Notes: generated from the sequence alone by a model not told the origin. A DNA stretch of 62,609 bases from Deefgea rivuli DSM 18356 (GCF_000620145.1 NZ_KK211083.1:328782-391390); one strand, 5' to 3'; shown: positions 11,201 through 22,182, counted from the first letter of the stretch. Numbers and translations: made by a program.

Positions 11201-12431
11201 GGGCCGTGAACGCGAAACGCATAAAGTACCGTACGGTGCGACCTTGGCTGTTAAAGATGGCGACATCATTAAAGCGGGTGCAGTGCTGGGTACTTGGGAT
11301 CCGCATACTCGTCCGATCATTACCGAATATTCAGGTATTGTTCGTTTCGAGAATGTCGAAGAAGGTATGACCGTAGTTAAACAAGTTGATGAAGTGACTG
11401 GCTTGTCTACATTAGTGGTTATTGCTTCTAAAGCAAAAGTAACTGCAGCCAAAGCGGTTCGTCCACTCGTTAAGCTGTTGGATGAAAATGGTTTGGAAAT
11501 GAAATTGGCCGGTACTGATACCGCGGTTACCATTTCCTTCCAAGTTGGCTCAATCATTACTGTTAAAGATGGTCAGCGCGTTGGTGTTGGTGATGTCTTG
11601 GCTCGTATTCCACAAGAATCGGCTAAAACACGCGATATTACCGGTGGTCTGCCGCGCGTTGCTGAGTTGTTCGAAGCTCGCTCGCCGAAAGATGCCGGTA
11701 TGTTGGCTGAGATTACGGGTACTGCAAGTTTTGGTAAAGATACCAAAGGTAAGCAGCGTCTGGTGTTGACCGATCTAGAAGGCGCTCCGCACGAGTACCT
11801 GATTTCGAAAGACAAGCATGTGATGGTGCATGATGGTCAAGTCGTTAGTCAGGGTGAGGTGATTGTGGATGGCCCGATTGATCCGCATGACATCTTGCGT
11901 TTGCAAGGTATTGAAGCGCTGGCGCGTTACATCGTTCAGGAAGTGCAAGAGGTTTACCGCTTGCAAGGCGTGAAGATCAATGACAAGCACATTGAAGTGA
12001 TCGTGCGTCAGATGTTGCGTCGTGTTGTGATTTCAGATCAAGGTGATTCAAACTTCATCTTGGGCGAGCAAGTTGAGCGTGCCGAAGTCTTGATCATGAA
12101 CGACAAGTTGACTGAAGAAGGTAAAGAAGTCGCCAAGTTTGACAATATTCTTTTGGGTATTACCAAAGCATCGTTGTCGACTGATTCCTTTATCTCTGCG
12201 GCATCGTTCCAAGAGACAACGCGTGTTCTGACTGAAGCTGCAATTATGGGTAAGGTCGATGATCTTCGTGGTTTGAAAGAGAATGTGATTGTGGGTCGTT
12301 TGATTCCTGCAGGTACAGGCTTGGCTTACCATAGAAACCGTAAAAAGCAATTGGCTAAAAATGAAGTTTTAGCGCCTTTTGCCGAAGCCGCTGCTGAAGT
12401 TATTGCTGAAATTGGAAATATTTCCGAATAA
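8211..12431 (+). CDS. rpoC: DNA-directed RNA polymerase subunit beta'
   Basis: Beta' carries the catalytic Mg2+ in [12 protein letters not shown] (about residues 455-466). The first zinc site [19 protein letters not shown] begins at about residue 70 and the second ([17 protein letters not shown]) near residue 898. The start at ATG 8211 ([10 protein letters not shown]) has GGAGA eight bases upstream; an in-frame ATG at 8187 lacks a binding site. Length is 1406 aa, normal for the group. A stem at 12442-12465 follows its stop codon. Confidence 0.98.
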   Translation: MKGLLELFKQVAQDEEFDAIKIGLASPEKIRSWSFGEVKKPETINYRTFKPERDGLFCARIFGPIKDYECLCGKYKRLKHRGVICEKCGVEVTLSKVRRERMGHIDLASPVAHIWFLKSLPSRLGMVLDIALRDIERVLYFEAFIVIEPGMTPLARGQLLTEEDYFAKVEEYGDEFVALMGAEAVRELLKSMDVDQEISNLRAELDSTGSETKIKKIAKRLKVLEAFDRSGIKPEWMIMEVLPVLPPELRPLVPLDGGRFATSDLNDLYRRVINRNNRLKRLLELRAPEIIVRNEKRMLQEAVDSLLDNGRRGKAMTGANKRPLKSLADMIKGKGGRFRQNLLGKRVDYSGRSVITVGPTLRLHQCGLPKLMALELFKPFIFHKLEVMGLATTIKAAKKMVESQEPVVWDILEDVIREHPILLNRAPTLHRLGIQAFEPMLIEGKAIQLHPLVCAAFNADFDGDQMAVHVPLSLEAQMEARTLMLASNNVLAPANGEPIIVPSQDIVLGLYYMTREAKYAKGERLNDDGQRLTIFADVSEALRAYQSKEVTLQTRVAIRLKEWFRNESGDWESKMVRRDTTVGRAILSEILPKGLAFSHIDKSLKKKEIGKLINASFRRCGLKETVIFADQLMYTGFSYSTRGGISICVDDMLVPANKVPLLAAAQAEVKEIEQQYSSGLVTNGERYNKVVDIWGRAGDQIAKAMMDQLAKETVYDANGKKDEQESFNSIYMMADSGARGSPAQIRQLAGMRGLMAKPDGSIIETPITTNFREGLTVLQYFISTHGARKGLADTALKTANSGYLTRRLVDVTQDLVVTEDDCGTKHGVAMKAVMQGGDVVEALRDRILGRIVVKDVIDPSTQETIFEVGYLLDEDSVDEIEARNIDEVIVRTPLSCETRYGLCAKCYGRDLGRGQIVNAGEAVGVIAAQSIGEPGTQLTMRTFHIGGAASRAAAASQVEAKSNGKIGFSANMRYVTNAKNELVVIARSAELLILDDVGRERETHKVPYGATLAVKDGDIIKAGAVLGTWDPHTRPIITEYSGIVRFENVEEGMTVVKQVDEVTGLSTLVVIASKAKVTAAKAVRPLVKLLDENGLEMKLAGTDTAVTISFQVGSIITVKDGQRVGVGDVLARIPQESAKTRDITGGLPRVAELFEARSPKDAGMLAEITGTASFGKDTKGKQRLVLTDLEGAPHEYLISKDKHVMVHDGQVVSQGEVIVDGPIDPHDILRLQGIEALARYIVQEVQEVYRLQGVKINDKHIEVIVRQMLRRVVISDQGDSNFILGEQVERAEVLIMNDKLTEEGKEVAKFDNILLGITKASLSTDSFISAASFQETTRVLTEAAIMGKVDDLRGLKENVIVGRLIPAGTGLAYHRNRKKQLAKNEVLAPFAEAAAEVIAEIGNISE

Positions 12432-12441
12432 TTGCTCAATC

Positions 12442-12465
12442 GCAAGCCGACTCTTGTCGGTTTGC
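12442..12465 (+). terminator. Hairpin after rpoC
   Basis: Stem GCAAGCCGAC/GTCGGTTTGC with a TCTT loop, 10 bp with one G-U pair. The T run after it is poor (ATTGACGG), and the -35 box of the next promoter begins two bases later. It may be a weak or Rho-assisted end of the rpoBC transcript. Confidence 0.5.
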
Positions 12466-12466
12466 A

Positions 12467-12496
12467 TTGACGGATATTCGTTCTTTTCCTTATAAT
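12467..12496 (+). promoter_or_regulatory. Strong sigma-70 promoter of the str operon
   Basis: TTGACG (12467-12472), an 18-base spacer and a perfect TATAAT (12491-12496). The predicted start is near 12503, giving a leader of about 114 bases before rpsL. It should drive rpsL-rpsG-fusA-tuf-rpsJ. Confidence 0.85.
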
Positions 12497-12509
12497 TCAA
12501 AGTCTTTTT

Positions 12510-12540
12510 CTGCGGAGAGCGATTTTATCGCTCTCCGCAG
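12510..12540 (+). promoter_or_regulatory. Perfect 14-bp hairpin in the str operon leader
   Basis: CTGCGGAGAGCGAT and ATCGCTCTCCGCAG are perfectly complementary around a TTT loop, seven or so bases after the predicted transcription start. No U run follows, so it is not a terminator. A 5' stem this close to the start may protect the mRNA or serve as a binding site. Confidence 0.7.
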
Positions 12541-12562
12541 CGTTTCCGTTGTGGAAACCTTA

Positions 12563-12593
12563 ACCATGCCACAGTCGTGGTTTGGTCTTTTTT
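12563..12593 (+). terminator. Attenuator-like stem in the rpsL leader
   Basis: ACCA..CCAC-agtc-GTGG..TGGT forms two 4-bp helices around a TG/TT mismatch and is followed by CTTTTTT (12587-12593). The shape is that of a weak intrinsic terminator 24 bases before rpsL. Confidence 0.45.
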
Positions 12594-12616
12594 AACGCGG
12601 TAGGAAGTGAAAAACA

Positions 12617-12991
12617 ATGCCAACTATCAATCAACTCGTTCGTAAAGGACGTGTTGCGGAAAAACTGAAGAGCAAAGTACCAGCGCTTGAAGCTTGTCCG
12701 CAAAAACGTGGTGTATGCACACGTGTGTATACAACAACTCCAAAAAAACCAAACTCTGCATTGCGTAAAGTATGCAAAGTTCGCTTGACCAACGGTTTCG
12801 AAGTGATTTCGTACATCGGTGGTGAAGGCCATAACCTGCAAGAGCATAGTGTTGTATTGCTACGCGGCGGTCGTGTAAAAGATTTGCCGGGTGTTCGCTA
12901 TCACTGCGTACGTGGCTCTCTTGACTTGGCTGGCGTTAAAAATCGTAAGCAGTCACGCTCTAAATACGGTGCAAAACGCCCTAAGGTGTAA
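12617..12991 (+). CDS. rpsL: 30S ribosomal protein S12
   Basis: S12 lies at the decoding centre and controls accuracy. The 124-aa product carries KKPNSALRK with Lys43 and [10 protein letters not shown] with Lys88, the residues whose change gives streptomycin resistance elsewhere; both are wild type here. The 110-base spacer to rpsG is the usual site for S7-mediated translational control in the str operon. Confidence 0.97.
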   Translation: MPTINQLVRKGRVAEKLKSKVPALEACPQKRGVCTRVYTTTPKKPNSALRKVCKVRLTNGFEVISYIGGEGHNLQEHSVVLLRGGRVKDLPGVRYHCVRGSLDLAGVKNRKQSRSKYGAKRPKV

Positions 12992-13101
12992 TTTGTGCGG
13001 TATGAGTGGCGGCTACAAATTGAAGCCGTCAAGTAAGTGGTCATCTTTATAGGTGCCCGCGGGGTTTTCCCCAACTGAATGTCACATTAAGGAAGTATGT
13101 T

Positions 13102-13572
13102 ATGCCAAGACGCAGAGAAGTCCCTAAGCGTGATGTGTTGCCAGATCCAAAATTCGGCAGCACTGAACTCGCTAAATTCATGAACGTTGTTATGTTGGAC
13201 GGCAAAAAAGCTGTTGCAGAACGTATCGTTTATGGTGCTCTTGCCCAGATCGAAAAAAAGACTGGTAAAGATGCAATTGAAATTTTTAACACTGCAATTG
13301 GCAACGTTAAGCCAATGGTTGAAGTTAAGAGCCGCCGTGTCGGTGGCGCCAACTACCAGGTGCCAGTAGAAGTACGTCCAAGCCGTCGTCTGGCATTGTC
13401 GATGCGCTGGGTTCGTGAAGCGGCTCGTAAACGTGGTGAAAAATCTATGGATCTGCGTCTAGCAGGTGAACTTCTTGACGCGGCTGAAGGTCGTGGCGGC
13501 GCGATGAAGAAACGCGACGAAGTGCATCGTATGGCTGATGCGAACAAAGCGTTCGCCCACTTCCGTTTCTAA
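13102..13572 (+). CDS. rpsG: 30S ribosomal protein S7
   Basis: S7 nucleates assembly of the 3' domain of 16S rRNA and lines the E site. 156 aa, starting [17 protein letters not shown], with the beta-hairpin region [21 protein letters not shown] near residues 76-95. AAGGAAG precedes the ATG. fusA follows 27 bases downstream. Confidence 0.97.
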   Translation: MPRRREVPKRDVLPDPKFGSTELAKFMNVVMLDGKKAVAERIVYGALAQIEKKTGKDAIEIFNTAIGNVKPMVEVKSRRVGGANYQVPVEVRPSRRLALSMRWVREAARKRGEKSMDLRLAGELLDAAEGRGGAMKKRDEVHRMADANKAFAHFRF

Positions 13573-13599
13573 TCGCGTAATCAGGATAAGGAAATCGCC

Positions 13600-15696
13600 G
13601 TGGCTCGCAAGACCCCTATTGAGCGATACCGCAATATCGGTATCTCTGCTCACATCGATGCTGGTAAAACGACAACCACAGAACGTGTGTTGTTTTACAC
13701 TGGCGTAAACCACAAGATTGGTGAAGTTCATGATGGCGCTGCCACTATGGACTGGATGGAGCAAGAACAGGAACGTGGTATTACTATCACTTCTGCTGCA
13801 ACGACTACGTACTGGAAAGGTATGAGTCTGCAGTTTCCTGAGCATTTGATTAACATCATTGACACTCCTGGTCACGTTGACTTCACAATTGAAGTTGAGC
13901 GTTCTATGCGTGTTCTTGATGGCGCATGTATGGTTTATTGTGCTGTGGGTGGTGTTCAGCCTCAGTCTGAAACTGTATGGCGTCAAGCTAACAAGTACAA
14001 AGTTCCACGTTTGGCTTTCGTGAACAAGATGGATCGCTCTGGCGCCAACTTCTTCCGTGCAGTTGAGCAAATGAAATTGCGCTTGAAAGCTAATCCAATC
14101 CCAGTAGTTATTCCTATTGGTGCGGAAGATAATTTTGAAGGTGTTGTTGATCTGCTTAAAATGAAAGCCATTATCTGGGATGAAGCATCTCAAGGTATGA
14201 CTTTCACTTACGGTGAAATTCCTGCTGACTTGGTGTCTGTTGCCCAAGAATGGCGCGAAAAAATGGTCGAAACGGCTGCTGAAGCTTCTGAAGAGTTGAT
14301 GAACAAATACCTTGAAACTGGCGAATTGTCAGAAGAGGAAATTGTTGCTGCGATTCGTACGCGTACTTTAGCTTGTGAAATTCAGCCTGTGTTGTGTGGT
14401 TCAGCCTTTAAAAATAAAGGCGTGCAACGTATGTTGGATGCGGTTATCGAGTTCTTGCCATCACCAGTTGATATTGATGATGTTAAGGGTATGGATGATC
14501 GTGATCAAGAAGTGTCACGTGCAGCTTCTGATGATGCGCCGTTCTCTTCATTGGCCTTTAAGCTGATGAATGATCCGTATGTTGGTCAATTGACGTTCTT
14601 CCGCGTTTATTCGGGCACTTTGAAGTCGGGTGATTTTGTCCTGAATTCGAATAAAGACAAAAAAGAACGTATCGGTCGTTTGGTGCAAATGCACGCGAAT
14701 GATCGTAAAGAAATTGATGAAGTTCGCGCTGGTGACATCGCAGCTGCAATCGGTTTGAAAGACGTAACAACGGGCGAAACGCTTTGCGACTTGAAGGATG
14801 TCATCATTCTTGAGCGTATGGTGTTCCCAGAGCCGGTGATTCACGTCGCTGTTGAGCCGAAAACTAAAGCTGACCAAGAAAAAATGGGTCTTGCTTTGGG
14901 TCGCTTGTCTAAAGAAGATCCTTCTTTCCGCGTTAAAACGGATGAAGAGACTGGCCAGACGATTATGTCGGGTATGGGCGAGTTGCATTTGGAGATTTTG
15001 GTTGACCGTATGCGCCGTGAGTTTGGTGTTGAGGCTAACGTTGGTGCGCCACAAGTGGCATATCGCGAAACCATTACTCAAATCGCTGCGGATGTTCAAG
15101 GTAAGCACGCGAAGCAATCCGGTGGTAAAGGTCAATACGGTGATGTAACTATTACTGTTGAGCCGGCAGGTGAAGGCAATGGCTATAGCTTTGTTGACGA
15201 AATTAAGGGTGGTGTAATTCCTCGCGAATTTATTCCTTCTGTTGATAAAGGTATTCAAAATACACTGAAGTCGGGTGTGTTGGCTGGCTTCCCAGTGGTT
15301 GACGTGAAGGTTCGCTTGACGTTTGGTTCGTATCACGATGTTGACTCATCGCAAATCGCGTTTGAGTTGGCTGGTTCTATGGCGTTCAAAGAAGCGATGC
15401 GCCGTGCCGGTCCAGTGATTCTTGAGCCAATGATGTATGTTGAGATTGAAACGCCTGAAGACTATATGGGCGATATCATGGGTGATATCTCTTCACGTCG
15501 CGGTTTGTTGCAAGGTATGGATGATAATCCAGCTGGCGGCAAAATGATTAAGGCTGAAGTTCCATTGTCAGAAATGTTTGGTTACTCGACTACATTGCGT
15601 TCTATGTCGCAAGGTCGTGCAACTTACTCGATGGAATTTAAGCATTACTCTATTGCGCCTAAGCACATCGCTGACGCAATCGTTACTAAAAAATAA
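13600..15696 (+). CDS. fusA: Elongation factor G
   Basis: EF-G drives ribosomal translocation and recycling by GTP hydrolysis. 698 aa, GTG start with AAGGA upstream. G motifs: AHIDAGKT at residues 17-24, DTPGHVDF near 88-95 and NKMDR near 142. The C-terminal domains IV and V are complete ([26 protein letters not shown]). It is the only fusA in this window. Confidence 0.97.
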   Translation: MARKTPIERYRNIGISAHIDAGKTTTTERVLFYTGVNHKIGEVHDGAATMDWMEQEQERGITITSAATTTYWKGMSLQFPEHLINIIDTPGHVDFTIEVERSMRVLDGACMVYCAVGGVQPQSETVWRQANKYKVPRLAFVNKMDRSGANFFRAVEQMKLRLKANPIPVVIPIGAEDNFEGVVDLLKMKAIIWDEASQGMTFTYGEIPADLVSVAQEWREKMVETAAEASEELMNKYLETGELSEEEIVAAIRTRTLACEIQPVLCGSAFKNKGVQRMLDAVIEFLPSPVDIDDVKGMDDRDQEVSRAASDDAPFSSLAFKLMNDPYVGQLTFFRVYSGTLKSGDFVLNSNKDKKERIGRLVQMHANDRKEIDEVRAGDIAAAIGLKDVTTGETLCDLKDVIILERMVFPEPVIHVAVEPKTKADQEKMGLALGRLSKEDPSFRVKTDEETGQTIMSGMGELHLEILVDRMRREFGVEANVGAPQVAYRETITQIAADVQGKHAKQSGGKGQYGDVTITVEPAGEGNGYSFVDEIKGGVIPREFIPSVDKGIQNTLKSGVLAGFPVVDVKVRLTFGSYHDVDSSQIAFELAGSMAFKEAMRRAGPVILEPMMYVEIETPEDYMGDIMGDISSRRGLLQGMDDNPAGGKMIKAEVPLSEMFGYSTTLRSMSQGRATYSMEFKHYSIAPKHIADAIVTKK

Positions 15697-15719
15697 TTTT
15701 ATTTAAGGAATATTGAAAA

Positions 15720-16910
15720 ATGGCAAAAGAAAAGTTTGCACGGACTAAGCCCCACGTTAACGTAGGTACAATTGGTCACGTGGATCACGGTAAAACAACG
15801 CTAACTGCTGCAATTACTACTGTTTTATGCAGAAAGTTTGGTGGTATTGTTAAAGATTACGCATCGATTGATAGTGCGCCAGAAGAAAAGGCACGTGGTA
15901 TTACTATTAATACTGCGCACGTTGAATACGAAACAGAAAAACGTCACTACGCGCACGTTGACTGCCCAGGTCACGCGGATTATGTGAAAAACATGATTAC
16001 TGGTGCGGCGCAGATGGATGGCGCGGTATTGGTTGTTTCTGCTGCTGACGGTCCTATGCCACAAACTCGCGAACACATCTTGTTGTCGCGTCAAGTTGGT
16101 GTTCCGTACATCATCGTATTCATGAACAAAGCTGATTTGGTTGATGATGCTGAGTTGCTTGAATTGGTTGAGATGGAAATCCGTGATTTGTTGAACAAAT
16201 ACGATTTCCCTGGTGATGATACGCCAGTTATTACTGGTTCTGCTCGTTTGGCGCTTGAGGGTGACCAATCTGAATACGGTGAGCCAGCAATTTTACGCTT
16301 GGCAGATGCTTTGGATTCTTACATTCCTGAGCCAGAGCGTGCAATCGACGGTGCATTCTTGATGCCAGTTGAGGATGTGTTCTCAATCTCTGGTCGTGGT
16401 ACTGTTGTGACGGGTCGTGTTGAGCGCGGTATCGTTAAAGTGGGTGAAGAAATCGAGATCGTTGGTATCGTGCCAACAGTTAAGACGACTTGTACTGGTG
16501 TTGAGATGTTCCGTAAATTGCTTGACCAAGGTCAAGCAGGTGACAACATCGGCGCCTTGCTTCGTGGTACTAAGCGTGAAGATGTTCAACGTGGTCAAGT
16601 TTTGGCGAAACCAGGTTCTATCACTCCGCACACTAAGTTCACTGCAGAGATCTATGTATTGTCTAAAGATGAAGGTGGTCGTCATACACCATTCTTTAGT
16701 AACTACCGTCCACAGTTCTATTTCCGTACTACCGACGTAACTGGCGCGATTGATTTGCCAGAAGGTACAGAAATGGTGATGCCTGGCGATAACGTATCTA
16801 TCACTGTAACTTTGATTTGTCCAGTTGCGATGGAGCAAGGTTTGCGCTTCGCAATTCGCGAAGGTGGTCGTACTGTTGGCGCTGGTGTTGTTGCCACTGT
16901 TCTTGCTTAA
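15720..16910 (+). CDS. tuf: Elongation factor Tu
   Basis: EF-Tu delivers aminoacyl-tRNA to the A site. 396 aa, full length, with GHVDHGKT (residues 19-26), DCPGHADY (about 81-88) and NKAD (about 136-139), plus complete domains 2 and 3. The AAGGAA binding site overlaps the fusA-tuf gap. rpsJ begins 11 bases after its stop, so tuf and rpsJ share a transcript. The other copy ends at position 207. Confidence 0.98.
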   Translation: MAKEKFARTKPHVNVGTIGHVDHGKTTLTAAITTVLCRKFGGIVKDYASIDSAPEEKARGITINTAHVEYETEKRHYAHVDCPGHADYVKNMITGAAQMDGAVLVVSAADGPMPQTREHILLSRQVGVPYIIVFMNKADLVDDAELLELVEMEIRDLLNKYDFPGDDTPVITGSARLALEGDQSEYGEPAILRLADALDSYIPEPERAIDGAFLMPVEDVFSISGRGTVVTGRVERGIVKVGEEIEIVGIVPTVKTTCTGVEMFRKLLDQGQAGDNIGALLRGTKREDVQRGQVLAKPGSITPHTKFTAEIYVLSKDEGGRHTPFFSNYRPQFYFRTTDVTGAIDLPEGTEMVMPGDNVSITVTLICPVAMEQGLRFAIREGGRTVGAGVVATVLA

Positions 16911-16921
16911 GGAACATGTAA

Positions 16922-17233
16922 ATGCAAAACCAAAAAATTCGTATCCGTTTAAAAGCGTTTGACTATGCTTTGATCGATCGCTCGGCTCAAGAAATTGTTG
17001 AAACTGCAAAGCGTACCGGTGCTGTTGTTAAAGGCCCGATTCCATTGCCAACAAAAATTGAGCGTTACGACATCTTGAGTTCACCACACGTTAATAAAAC
17101 TGCGCGTGATCAATTTGAGATTCGTACACACTTGCGTATGTTGGATATCGTTGATCCAACAGACAAAACTGTTGATGCATTGATGAAGTTGGATCTGCCA
17201 GCTGGCGTTGATGTGGAAATTAAGTTGAACTAA
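16922..17233 (+). CDS. rpsJ: 30S ribosomal protein S10 / NusE
   Basis: S10 is part of the 30S head and, as NusE, binds NusG and NusB in antitermination. 103 aa, starting [37 protein letters not shown] is the extended loop. It opens the S10 operon by gene order but sits only 11 bases after tuf, and a terminator-like stem separates it from rplC. Confidence 0.97.
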   Translation: MQNQKIRIRLKAFDYALIDRSAQEIVETAKRTGAVVKGPIPLPTKIERYDILSSPHVNKTARDQFEIRTHLRMLDIVDPTDKTVDALMKLDLPAGVDVEIKLN

Positions 17234-17296
17234 TTTGTTGATTTTTTTGTGGGCCATTAAATGGCTTGCATTAAAGAAAAACATGCGTTAGTATCT

Positions 17297-17338
17297 CGGG
17301 CTTGTCATTTCTTGTGGCAAGCCCGTTTTATTTTTTAA
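17297..17338 (+). terminator. Intrinsic terminator/attenuator between rpsJ and rplC
   Basis: CGGGCTTGTCA and TGGCAAGCCCG form an 11-bp stem (one G-U) and are followed by TTTTATTTTTT. This is a strong Rho-independent signal by inspection. Downstream genes need either read-through, regulated attenuation or a promoter in the 48 bases before rplC, where I see none that is clear. Confidence 0.8.
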
Positions 17339-17385
17339 TAGTCATAGCCAGTCAATCGTAACTGGCCCTTGAAAAGGGAATAACT

Positions 17386-18030
17386 ATGAGCTTAGGTCTT
17401 GTAGGTCGCAAAGTCGGCATGACCCGCGTATTTGCTGAGGATGGTGCTTCCATTCCGGTAACTGTGTTGGATATGACTGCAAATCGCGTCACGCAAATCA
17501 AAACTCTGGAAGCTGACGGCTACTCTGCTGTTCAGGTTACTTTCGGTACAAAAAAAGCAAGTCGAGTGAATAAGGCTGAAGCTGGTCATTTCGCAAAAGC
17601 AGGTGTTGAAGCTGGTCTGGCGCTCGTTGAGTTCCTTGTTCCGGCTGAAAAAGCTGCTGAGTTGAAAGCTGGTGATGCTTTGTCGGTTGAATTGTTTAGT
17701 GTTGGTCAAATGGTTGATGTAACTGGTACTTCCCAAGGTAAGGGTTGGGCTGGTGTTATCAAGCGTTATCATTTTGCTTCTAATCGTGCAACGCACGGTA
17801 ATTCGCTCTCGCATCGTTCTGCTGGCTCTATTGGTCAAGCTCAAGATCCGGGTCGTGTTTTGCCAGGTAAACGCATGGCTGGTCAGCTCGGTAATGTTAA
17901 GCGTACCGTGCAAAACCTTGAAATTGTGCGCGTTGATGCAGAGCGTCAATTGTTGCTGGTAAAAGGTGGTGTGCCAGGCTCCAAAGGCAATGACGTTATC
18001 GTTCGTTCGAGCGTTAAGGCAGGTGCATAA
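17386..18030 (+). CDS. rplC: 50S ribosomal protein L3
   Basis: An early 50S assembly protein near the peptidyl-transferase centre. 214 aa, starting [16 protein letters not shown]; the long loop [20 protein letters not shown] near residues 147-166 holds the Gln that PrmB methylates in E. coli. AAAGGGAA lies before the ATG. Its stop overlaps the rplD start by one base. Confidence 0.97.
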   Translation: MSLGLVGRKVGMTRVFAEDGASIPVTVLDMTANRVTQIKTLEADGYSAVQVTFGTKKASRVNKAEAGHFAKAGVEAGLALVEFLVPAEKAAELKAGDALSVELFSVGQMVDVTGTSQGKGWAGVIKRYHFASNRATHGNSLSHRSAGSIGQAQDPGRVLPGKRMAGQLGNVKRTVQNLEIVRVDAERQLLLVKGGVPGSKGNDVIVRSSVKAGA

Positions 18031-18650
18031 TGGAACTAAAAGTTGTTAATTCAAAAGGCGAGGCTCAAGTAGCTGTTGCTGCTTCAGATGACTTGTTTGG
18101 TCGTGAATTTAATGAAGCCTTGGTTCATCAAGTTGTAACTGCTTACTTCGCAAATGCTCGTAGTGGTAATCGCGCGCAATTGGGTCGTGGTAATGTTAAG
18201 CATTCTACTAAGAAACCTTGGCGTCAAAAAGGTACTGGCCGTGCTCGTGCTGGTATGACATCTTCTCCGTTGTGGCGTGGTGGTGGTCGTGCGTTTCCGA
18301 ACAGCCCTGACGAGAATTTTTCGCATAAAGTTAACCGTAAGATGTACCGTGCTGGTATTGCAACGATTATGTCGCAATTGGTGCGTGAAGAGCGTCTGAT
18401 TATTGTTGATTCTTTTGCCCTAGAAGCACCTAAGACTAAGGCTTTTGCCCAAAAATTGGCAGAAATGCAGCTCGACAACGTGCTCATTGTGACCAAAGAA
18501 TTGGATGAAAATCTGTACTTGGCTTCCCGTAATCTTCCGCATGTATTGGTGTTGGAAGCTGCTCAGGTAGATCCAGTTAGTTTGGTGCGCTTCAAAAAAG
18601 TTGTGTTCACTCGTGATGCACTACAGGCTTTTGAGGAGTTGTTTGCATGA
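18030..18650 (+). CDS. rplD: 50S ribosomal protein L4
   Basis: L4 lines the exit tunnel and, in enterobacteria, represses the S10 operon by attenuation and translational block. 206 aa; the tunnel loop [19 protein letters not shown] is near residues 57-75. The ATG shares its A with the rplC stop codon, and the stop overlaps the rplW start by four bases. Confidence 0.97.
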   Translation: MELKVVNSKGEAQVAVAASDDLFGREFNEALVHQVVTAYFANARSGNRAQLGRGNVKHSTKKPWRQKGTGRARAGMTSSPLWRGGGRAFPNSPDENFSHKVNRKMYRAGIATIMSQLVREERLIIVDSFALEAPKTKAFAQKLAEMQLDNVLIVTKELDENLYLASRNLPHVLVLEAAQVDPVSLVRFKKVVFTRDALQAFEELFA

Positions 18651-18952
18651 TCAAAATTGCAGAAAATCGCATGCTTCAAGTGATTTTGGCGCCGATAGTC
18701 TCTGAAAAGAGCACTATGATTGCTGAAAAAACTGAGCAAGTCGTATTTCGTGTTTCTACCGATGCGACTAAGGCTGAAATCAAGGCGGCTGTTGAGCTTC
18801 TCTTTAAAGTGAAGGTTGATGCTGTCAACGTAGTTAATGTTAAAGGTAAGTCTAAGCGTTTCGGCCGTACGAATGGTCGTCGCAAAGATTGGAAAAAAGC
18901 TTATGTTAGCTTGGTTTCCGGTCAAGAACTTGACCTTGCAGCTGCGCAATAA
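18647..18952 (+). CDS. rplW: 50S ribosomal protein L23
   Basis: L23 sits at the tunnel exit and docks trigger factor and SRP. The ATG overlaps the rplD stop (ATGA), giving [23 protein letters not shown] and a 101-aa product; an inner Met at codon 9 is less likely because it lacks coupling. The [16 protein letters not shown] loop is conserved. Confidence 0.95.
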   Translation: MIKIAENRMLQVILAPIVSEKSTMIAEKTEQVVFRVSTDATKAEIKAAVELLFKVKVDAVNVVNVKGKSKRFGRTNGRRKDWKKAYVSLVSGQELDLAAAQ

Positions 18953-18963
18953 GGGGACTAAAC

Positions 18964-19797
18964 ATGGCATTGGTAAAAGTTAAGCCGACATCGCCCGGTC
19001 GCCGCGCAGTCGTTAAGGTTGTAAGTCCTGACCTGCACAAAGGTGCGCCGTATGCGCCTTTGTTGGTTAAAAAATCAAAAACTGGTGGTCGTAATAATAA
19101 CGGCCACATCACTACTCGTCATATCGGTGGTGGTCATAAGCAGCATTATCGTTTGGTCGATTTCCGTCGTAATAAAGATGGTATTGTCGCTAAAGTTGAG
19201 CGTTTGGAATACGATCCAAACCGTACTGCCAACATTGCTTTGTTGTGCTACACGGATGGTGAGCGTGCTTACATTATTGCCCCTAAAGGCTTGAGTGCTG
19301 GCATGACTGTTGTTTCTGGTTCTGATGCTCCGATTAAAGTGGGTAATACACTTCCTATCCGGAATATCCCAGTGGGTTCAACGATTCACTGCATCGAAAT
19401 GCAGCCTGGTAAGGGTGCGCAAATTGCGCGTTCTGCGGGTACTAGCGTTCAATTGTTGGCTCGTGATGGTGCATATGCTCAGTTACGTCTTCGCTCTGGC
19501 GAAATTCGTAAAGTGCATGTGGACTGCCGCGCAACAATCGGTGAAGTGGGTAATGGTGAGCACAGTCTGCGTTCATACGGTAAAGCTGGTGCTAAACGTT
19601 GGTTGGGTATTCGCCCGACAGTACGTGGTACAGCGATGAATCCGGTGGATCATCCGCACGGTGGTGGTGAAGGTCGTACTGGTGAGGGTCGTGTCCCTGT
19701 TAGTCCATGGGGTCAGCCAGCTAAGGGCTATCGTACGCGTCGTAACAAGCGTACTAGCAATATGATCGTGCGCCGTCGTCCAGCGAACAAGAGGTAA
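18964..19797 (+). CDS. rplB: 50S ribosomal protein L2
   Basis: L2 is needed for subunit joining and peptidyl transfer. 277 aa, with the signature [15 protein letters not shown] near residues 225-240, which carries the conserved His near the active site. AAGGGG precedes the start. rpsS follows after 5 bases. Confidence 0.97.
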   Translation: MALVKVKPTSPGRRAVVKVVSPDLHKGAPYAPLLVKKSKTGGRNNNGHITTRHIGGGHKQHYRLVDFRRNKDGIVAKVERLEYDPNRTANIALLCYTDGERAYIIAPKGLSAGMTVVSGSDAPIKVGNTLPIRNIPVGSTIHCIEMQPGKGAQIARSAGTSVQLLARDGAYAQLRLRSGEIRKVHVDCRATIGEVGNGEHSLRSYGKAGAKRWLGIRPTVRGTAMNPVDHPHGGGEGRTGEGRVPVSPWGQPAKGYRTRRNKRTSNMIVRRRPANKR

Positions 19798-19802
19798 TGT
19801 AA

Positions 19803-20078
19803 ATGGCACGTTCTCTTAAAAAGGGTCCATTTGTTGACCTGCACTTGCTGAAAAAAGTTGAGGCTGTACGCGCAACTAATGACAAGCGTCCAGTGAAAAC
19901 TTGGTCGCGTCGTTCTACAGTATTGCCAGACTTTGTTGGTCTGACGATTGCTGTGCATAACGGCAAGCAGCATATCCCTGTGTATGTAAATGAAAACATG
20001 GTTGGCCACAAGTTGGGTGAGTTCGCACTGACCCGTACTTTCAAAGGTCACGCCGCGGACAAAAAATCCAAGCGATAA
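19803..20078 (+). CDS. rpsS: 30S ribosomal protein S19
   Basis: S19 forms a complex with S13 on the 30S head. 91 aa, starting [16 protein letters not shown] and ending in the basic tail [11 protein letters not shown]. The binding site is in the rplB tail (AAGAGG). Confidence 0.97.
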   Translation: MARSLKKGPFVDLHLLKKVEAVRATNDKRPVKTWSRRSTVLPDFVGLTIAVHNGKQHIPVYVNENMVGHKLGEFALTRTFKGHAADKKSKR

Positions 20079-20087
20079 GGTGAAGAC

Positions 20088-20417
20088 ATGCAAGTATCTG
20101 CTGTACTAAGCAACACTCGCCTCTCCGCTCAAAAAGCGCGGCTTGTCGCTGACCTCGTCCGTGGCAAGCCTGTTGAGCAGGCGTTAAATATTCTGGCCTT
20201 CAGCCCTAAAAAGGGTGCAGTTTTGATCAAGAAGGTTTTGGAGTCGGCTATTGCCAATGCCGAGCACAATGAAGGTGCCGATATCGACACTCTCAAAGTG
20301 AAAACGATTTATGTGGACAAAGGTCCTTCTCTTAAGCGTTTTACTGCTCGTGCTAAAGGCCGTGGCAATAAAATCGAGAAGCAAACTTGCCACATTACGC
20401 TGACTGTTGGCGATTAA
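20088..20417 (+). CDS. rplV: 50S ribosomal protein L22
   Basis: L22 contacts all 23S rRNA domains and its hairpin narrows the tunnel; changes in the hairpin give macrolide resistance elsewhere. 109 aa; hairpin region [21 protein letters not shown] near residues 82-102 is intact, with no duplication or deletion. Confidence 0.97.
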   Translation: MQVSAVLSNTRLSAQKARLVADLVRGKPVEQALNILAFSPKKGAVLIKKVLESAIANAEHNEGADIDTLKVKTIYVDKGPSLKRFTARAKGRGNKIEKQTCHITLTVGD

Positions 20418-20427
20418 GGAGCGACTC

Positions 20428-21135
20428 ATGGGTCAGAAAATTCATCCGACGGGTTTTCGTTTACCTGTCACCAAAAATTGGTCCTCGCGCTGGTATGCTA
20501 ATAGCAGCAACTTTGCAAAAATGCTTAACGAAGATATCGAAGTTCGTGCGTTTTTGAAGAAAAAGTTGGTTGGTGCTGCTGTTAGTCGTATCGTAATTGA
20601 GCGTCCGGCTAAAAATGCAAAAGTTACAATCTACTCGGCTCGTCCTGGTGTTGTAATTGGTAAGAAAGGCGAAGATATTGAGCAATTGAAGCTTGCTTTG
20701 CAAAAAATCTTAAATGTTCCAGTTCATGTGAATATTGAAGAAGTTCGCAAGCCAGAAATCGATGCGCAAATTATCGCTGATAGCATTACTGCTCAGTTGG
20801 AAAAGCGTGTGATGTTCCGTCGTGCAATGAAGCGTGCAATGCAAAATGCAATGCGTCTTGGTGCTCAAGGTATCAAGATCATGTCTTCGGGTCGTTTGAA
20901 TGGTATCGAGATCGCACGTACTGAATGGTATCGTGAAGGTCGTGTGCCATTGCATACACTACGTGCGGATATTGATTACGCAACTTCTGAAGCTAAAACT
21001 ACCTACGGTATTATTGGTGTTAAGGTTTGGGTTTACAAAGGTGATCTTAAGCCGGGCGAGCGCGTTGCTGCTGAGCCAGTAGAACCACAGAAGAAACCAC
21101 GTAATAAGGGGCCTCGAAATGCTGCAGCCAACTAG
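20428..21135 (+). CDS. rpsC: 30S ribosomal protein S3
   Basis: S3 forms part of the mRNA entry helicase. I start at ATG 20428 ([12 protein letters not shown]), with AAGGAG seven bases upstream; the reading frame opens 21 bases earlier without support. 235 aa, with the KH domain motif [13 protein letters not shown] near residues 76-88. It overlaps rplP by 17 bases. Confidence 0.96.
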   Translation: MGQKIHPTGFRLPVTKNWSSRWYANSSNFAKMLNEDIEVRAFLKKKLVGAAVSRIVIERPAKNAKVTIYSARPGVVIGKKGEDIEQLKLALQKILNVPVHVNIEEVRKPEIDAQIIADSITAQLEKRVMFRRAMKRAMQNAMRLGAQGIKIMSSGRLNGIEIARTEWYREGRVPLHTLRADIDYATSEAKTTYGIIGVKVWVYKGDLKPGERVAAEPVEPQKKPRNKGPRNAAAN

Positions 21136-21535
21136 ACTCAAGTACCGTAAGGTTCAGAAAGGTCGCAATACTGGTATCGCTACTCGTGGCAATACCGTTG
21201 CGTTCGGTGAGTATGGTTTGAAGGCGACTACTCGTGGTCGTTTAACTGCTCGTCAAATCGAATCTGCTCGTCGTGCGATTACCCGTTATATTAAACGTGG
21301 TGGTCGTGTTTGGATTCGTGCATTTCCGGATAAGCCAATCTCTACTAAGCCTGCTGAAGTTCGTATGGGTGGAGGGAAGGGTTCTCCTGATTACTACGTT
21401 GCTGAAATTCAGCCTGGTAAAGTATTGTACGAATTGAATGGTGTATCTGAAGAAGTGGCGCGTGAAGCATTCCGTTTAGCATCTGCTAAATTGCCATTCC
21501 AAGTTACCATGGTTACTCGTCAAGTGGGGCAATGA
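21119..21535 (+). CDS. rplP: 50S ribosomal protein L16
   Basis: L16 organises the A-site tRNA elbow region. 138 aa, starting [17 protein letters not shown] inside the rpsC tail, the normal arrangement; [18 protein letters not shown] is the conserved centre. The AAGGGG binding site is within rpsC codons. Confidence 0.96.
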   Translation: MLQPTRLKYRKVQKGRNTGIATRGNTVAFGEYGLKATTRGRLTARQIESARRAITRYIKRGGRVWIRAFPDKPISTKPAEVRMGGGKGSPDYYVAEIQPGKVLYELNGVSEEVAREAFRLASAKLPFQVTMVTRQVGQ

Positions 21536-21723
21536 TGAAAGCAACTGAACTACAACAAAAAACCGTTGAAGAGCTGAAAGGCGAATTGACGTCGTTGTTG
21601 AAGGCCCAGTTTAGTCTTCGCATGCAACATGCGACAGGCCAATTGGCTAACACCAGCGAGATCAAGCGTGTGCGTAAAGATGTTGCGCGCGTTCTTACTG
21701 TTCTGAATCAGAAGGCGGCTTAA
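21535..21723 (+). CDS. rpmC: 50S ribosomal protein L29
   Basis: A small helical protein by the tunnel exit. 62 aa from ATG 21535 ([15 protein letters not shown]); the A of this ATG is the last base of the rplP stop codon. An ATG three bases earlier also overlaps the stop; the MKA start is preferred by comparison with the family. Confidence 0.95.
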   Translation: MKATELQQKTVEELKGELTSLLKAQFSLRMQHATGQLANTSEIKRVRKDVARVLTVLNQKAA

Positions 21724-21724
21724 T

Positions 21725-21988
21725 ATGAGCGAAGCAAAACTCAAGCGTACGCTGACTGGTCGAGTGGTTAGCGCTAAGATGGACAAAACTGTAACTGTAT
21801 TGGTGGAGCGTTTGGTTAAGCATCCATTGTATGGCAAGATGGTTCGTCAATCTAAAAAGTACCATGCTCATGACGAAACTAATCAGTACGCTGATGGTGA
21901 TTTAGTTATGATCGCAGAATGCCGTCCATTGTCTAAAACTAAAAATTGGACAGTTACGGCGTTAGTAGAAAAAGCTCGTGCTGCTTAA
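21725..21988 (+). CDS. rpsQ: 30S ribosomal protein S17
   Basis: A primary 16S-binding protein. 87 aa with the OB-fold signature [27 protein letters not shown]. It starts one base after the rpmC stop. It ends the S10 block; a 194-base spacer with a stem separates it from rplN. Confidence 0.96.
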   Translation: MSEAKLKRTLTGRVVSAKMDKTVTVLVERLVKHPLYGKMVRQSKKYHAHDETNQYADGDLVMIAECRPLSKTKNWTVTALVEKARAA

Positions 21989-22018
21989 TTTTAATTAATT
22001 TTGCGTAATAGCTTGTGT

Positions 22019-22050
22019 GGGCATTCTGCTTTGTGTAGAATGCCCATTTC
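22019..22050 (+). terminator. Hairpin between the S10 and spc gene blocks
   Basis: GGGCATTCT and AGAATGCCC form a perfect 9-bp stem with a 9-base loop, followed by ATTTCCTT. The T run is weak, so this may be a partial terminator or an RNA-processing site in a continuous S10-spc transcript. The rest of the spacer (to 22182) shows no clear promoter to me. Confidence 0.55.
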
Positions 22051-22182
22051 CTTGTGTGGCTGCATGTTCTGAGTTGCACTGTTTTCCCTTCGGGATCCAA
22101 AACTAGCCGCTATTGGCTCGGTACATCCGGGCACCTGGTAAACCAGGCTAATTAAGCGGGTTAAGTTGGAGGTTTGTCTTAA

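Noticed and set aside
4000-12400. Many 60-170-aa antisense frames inside rpoB and rpoC.
   Set aside because: They shadow strongly conserved genes and have no binding sites or recognisable domains.
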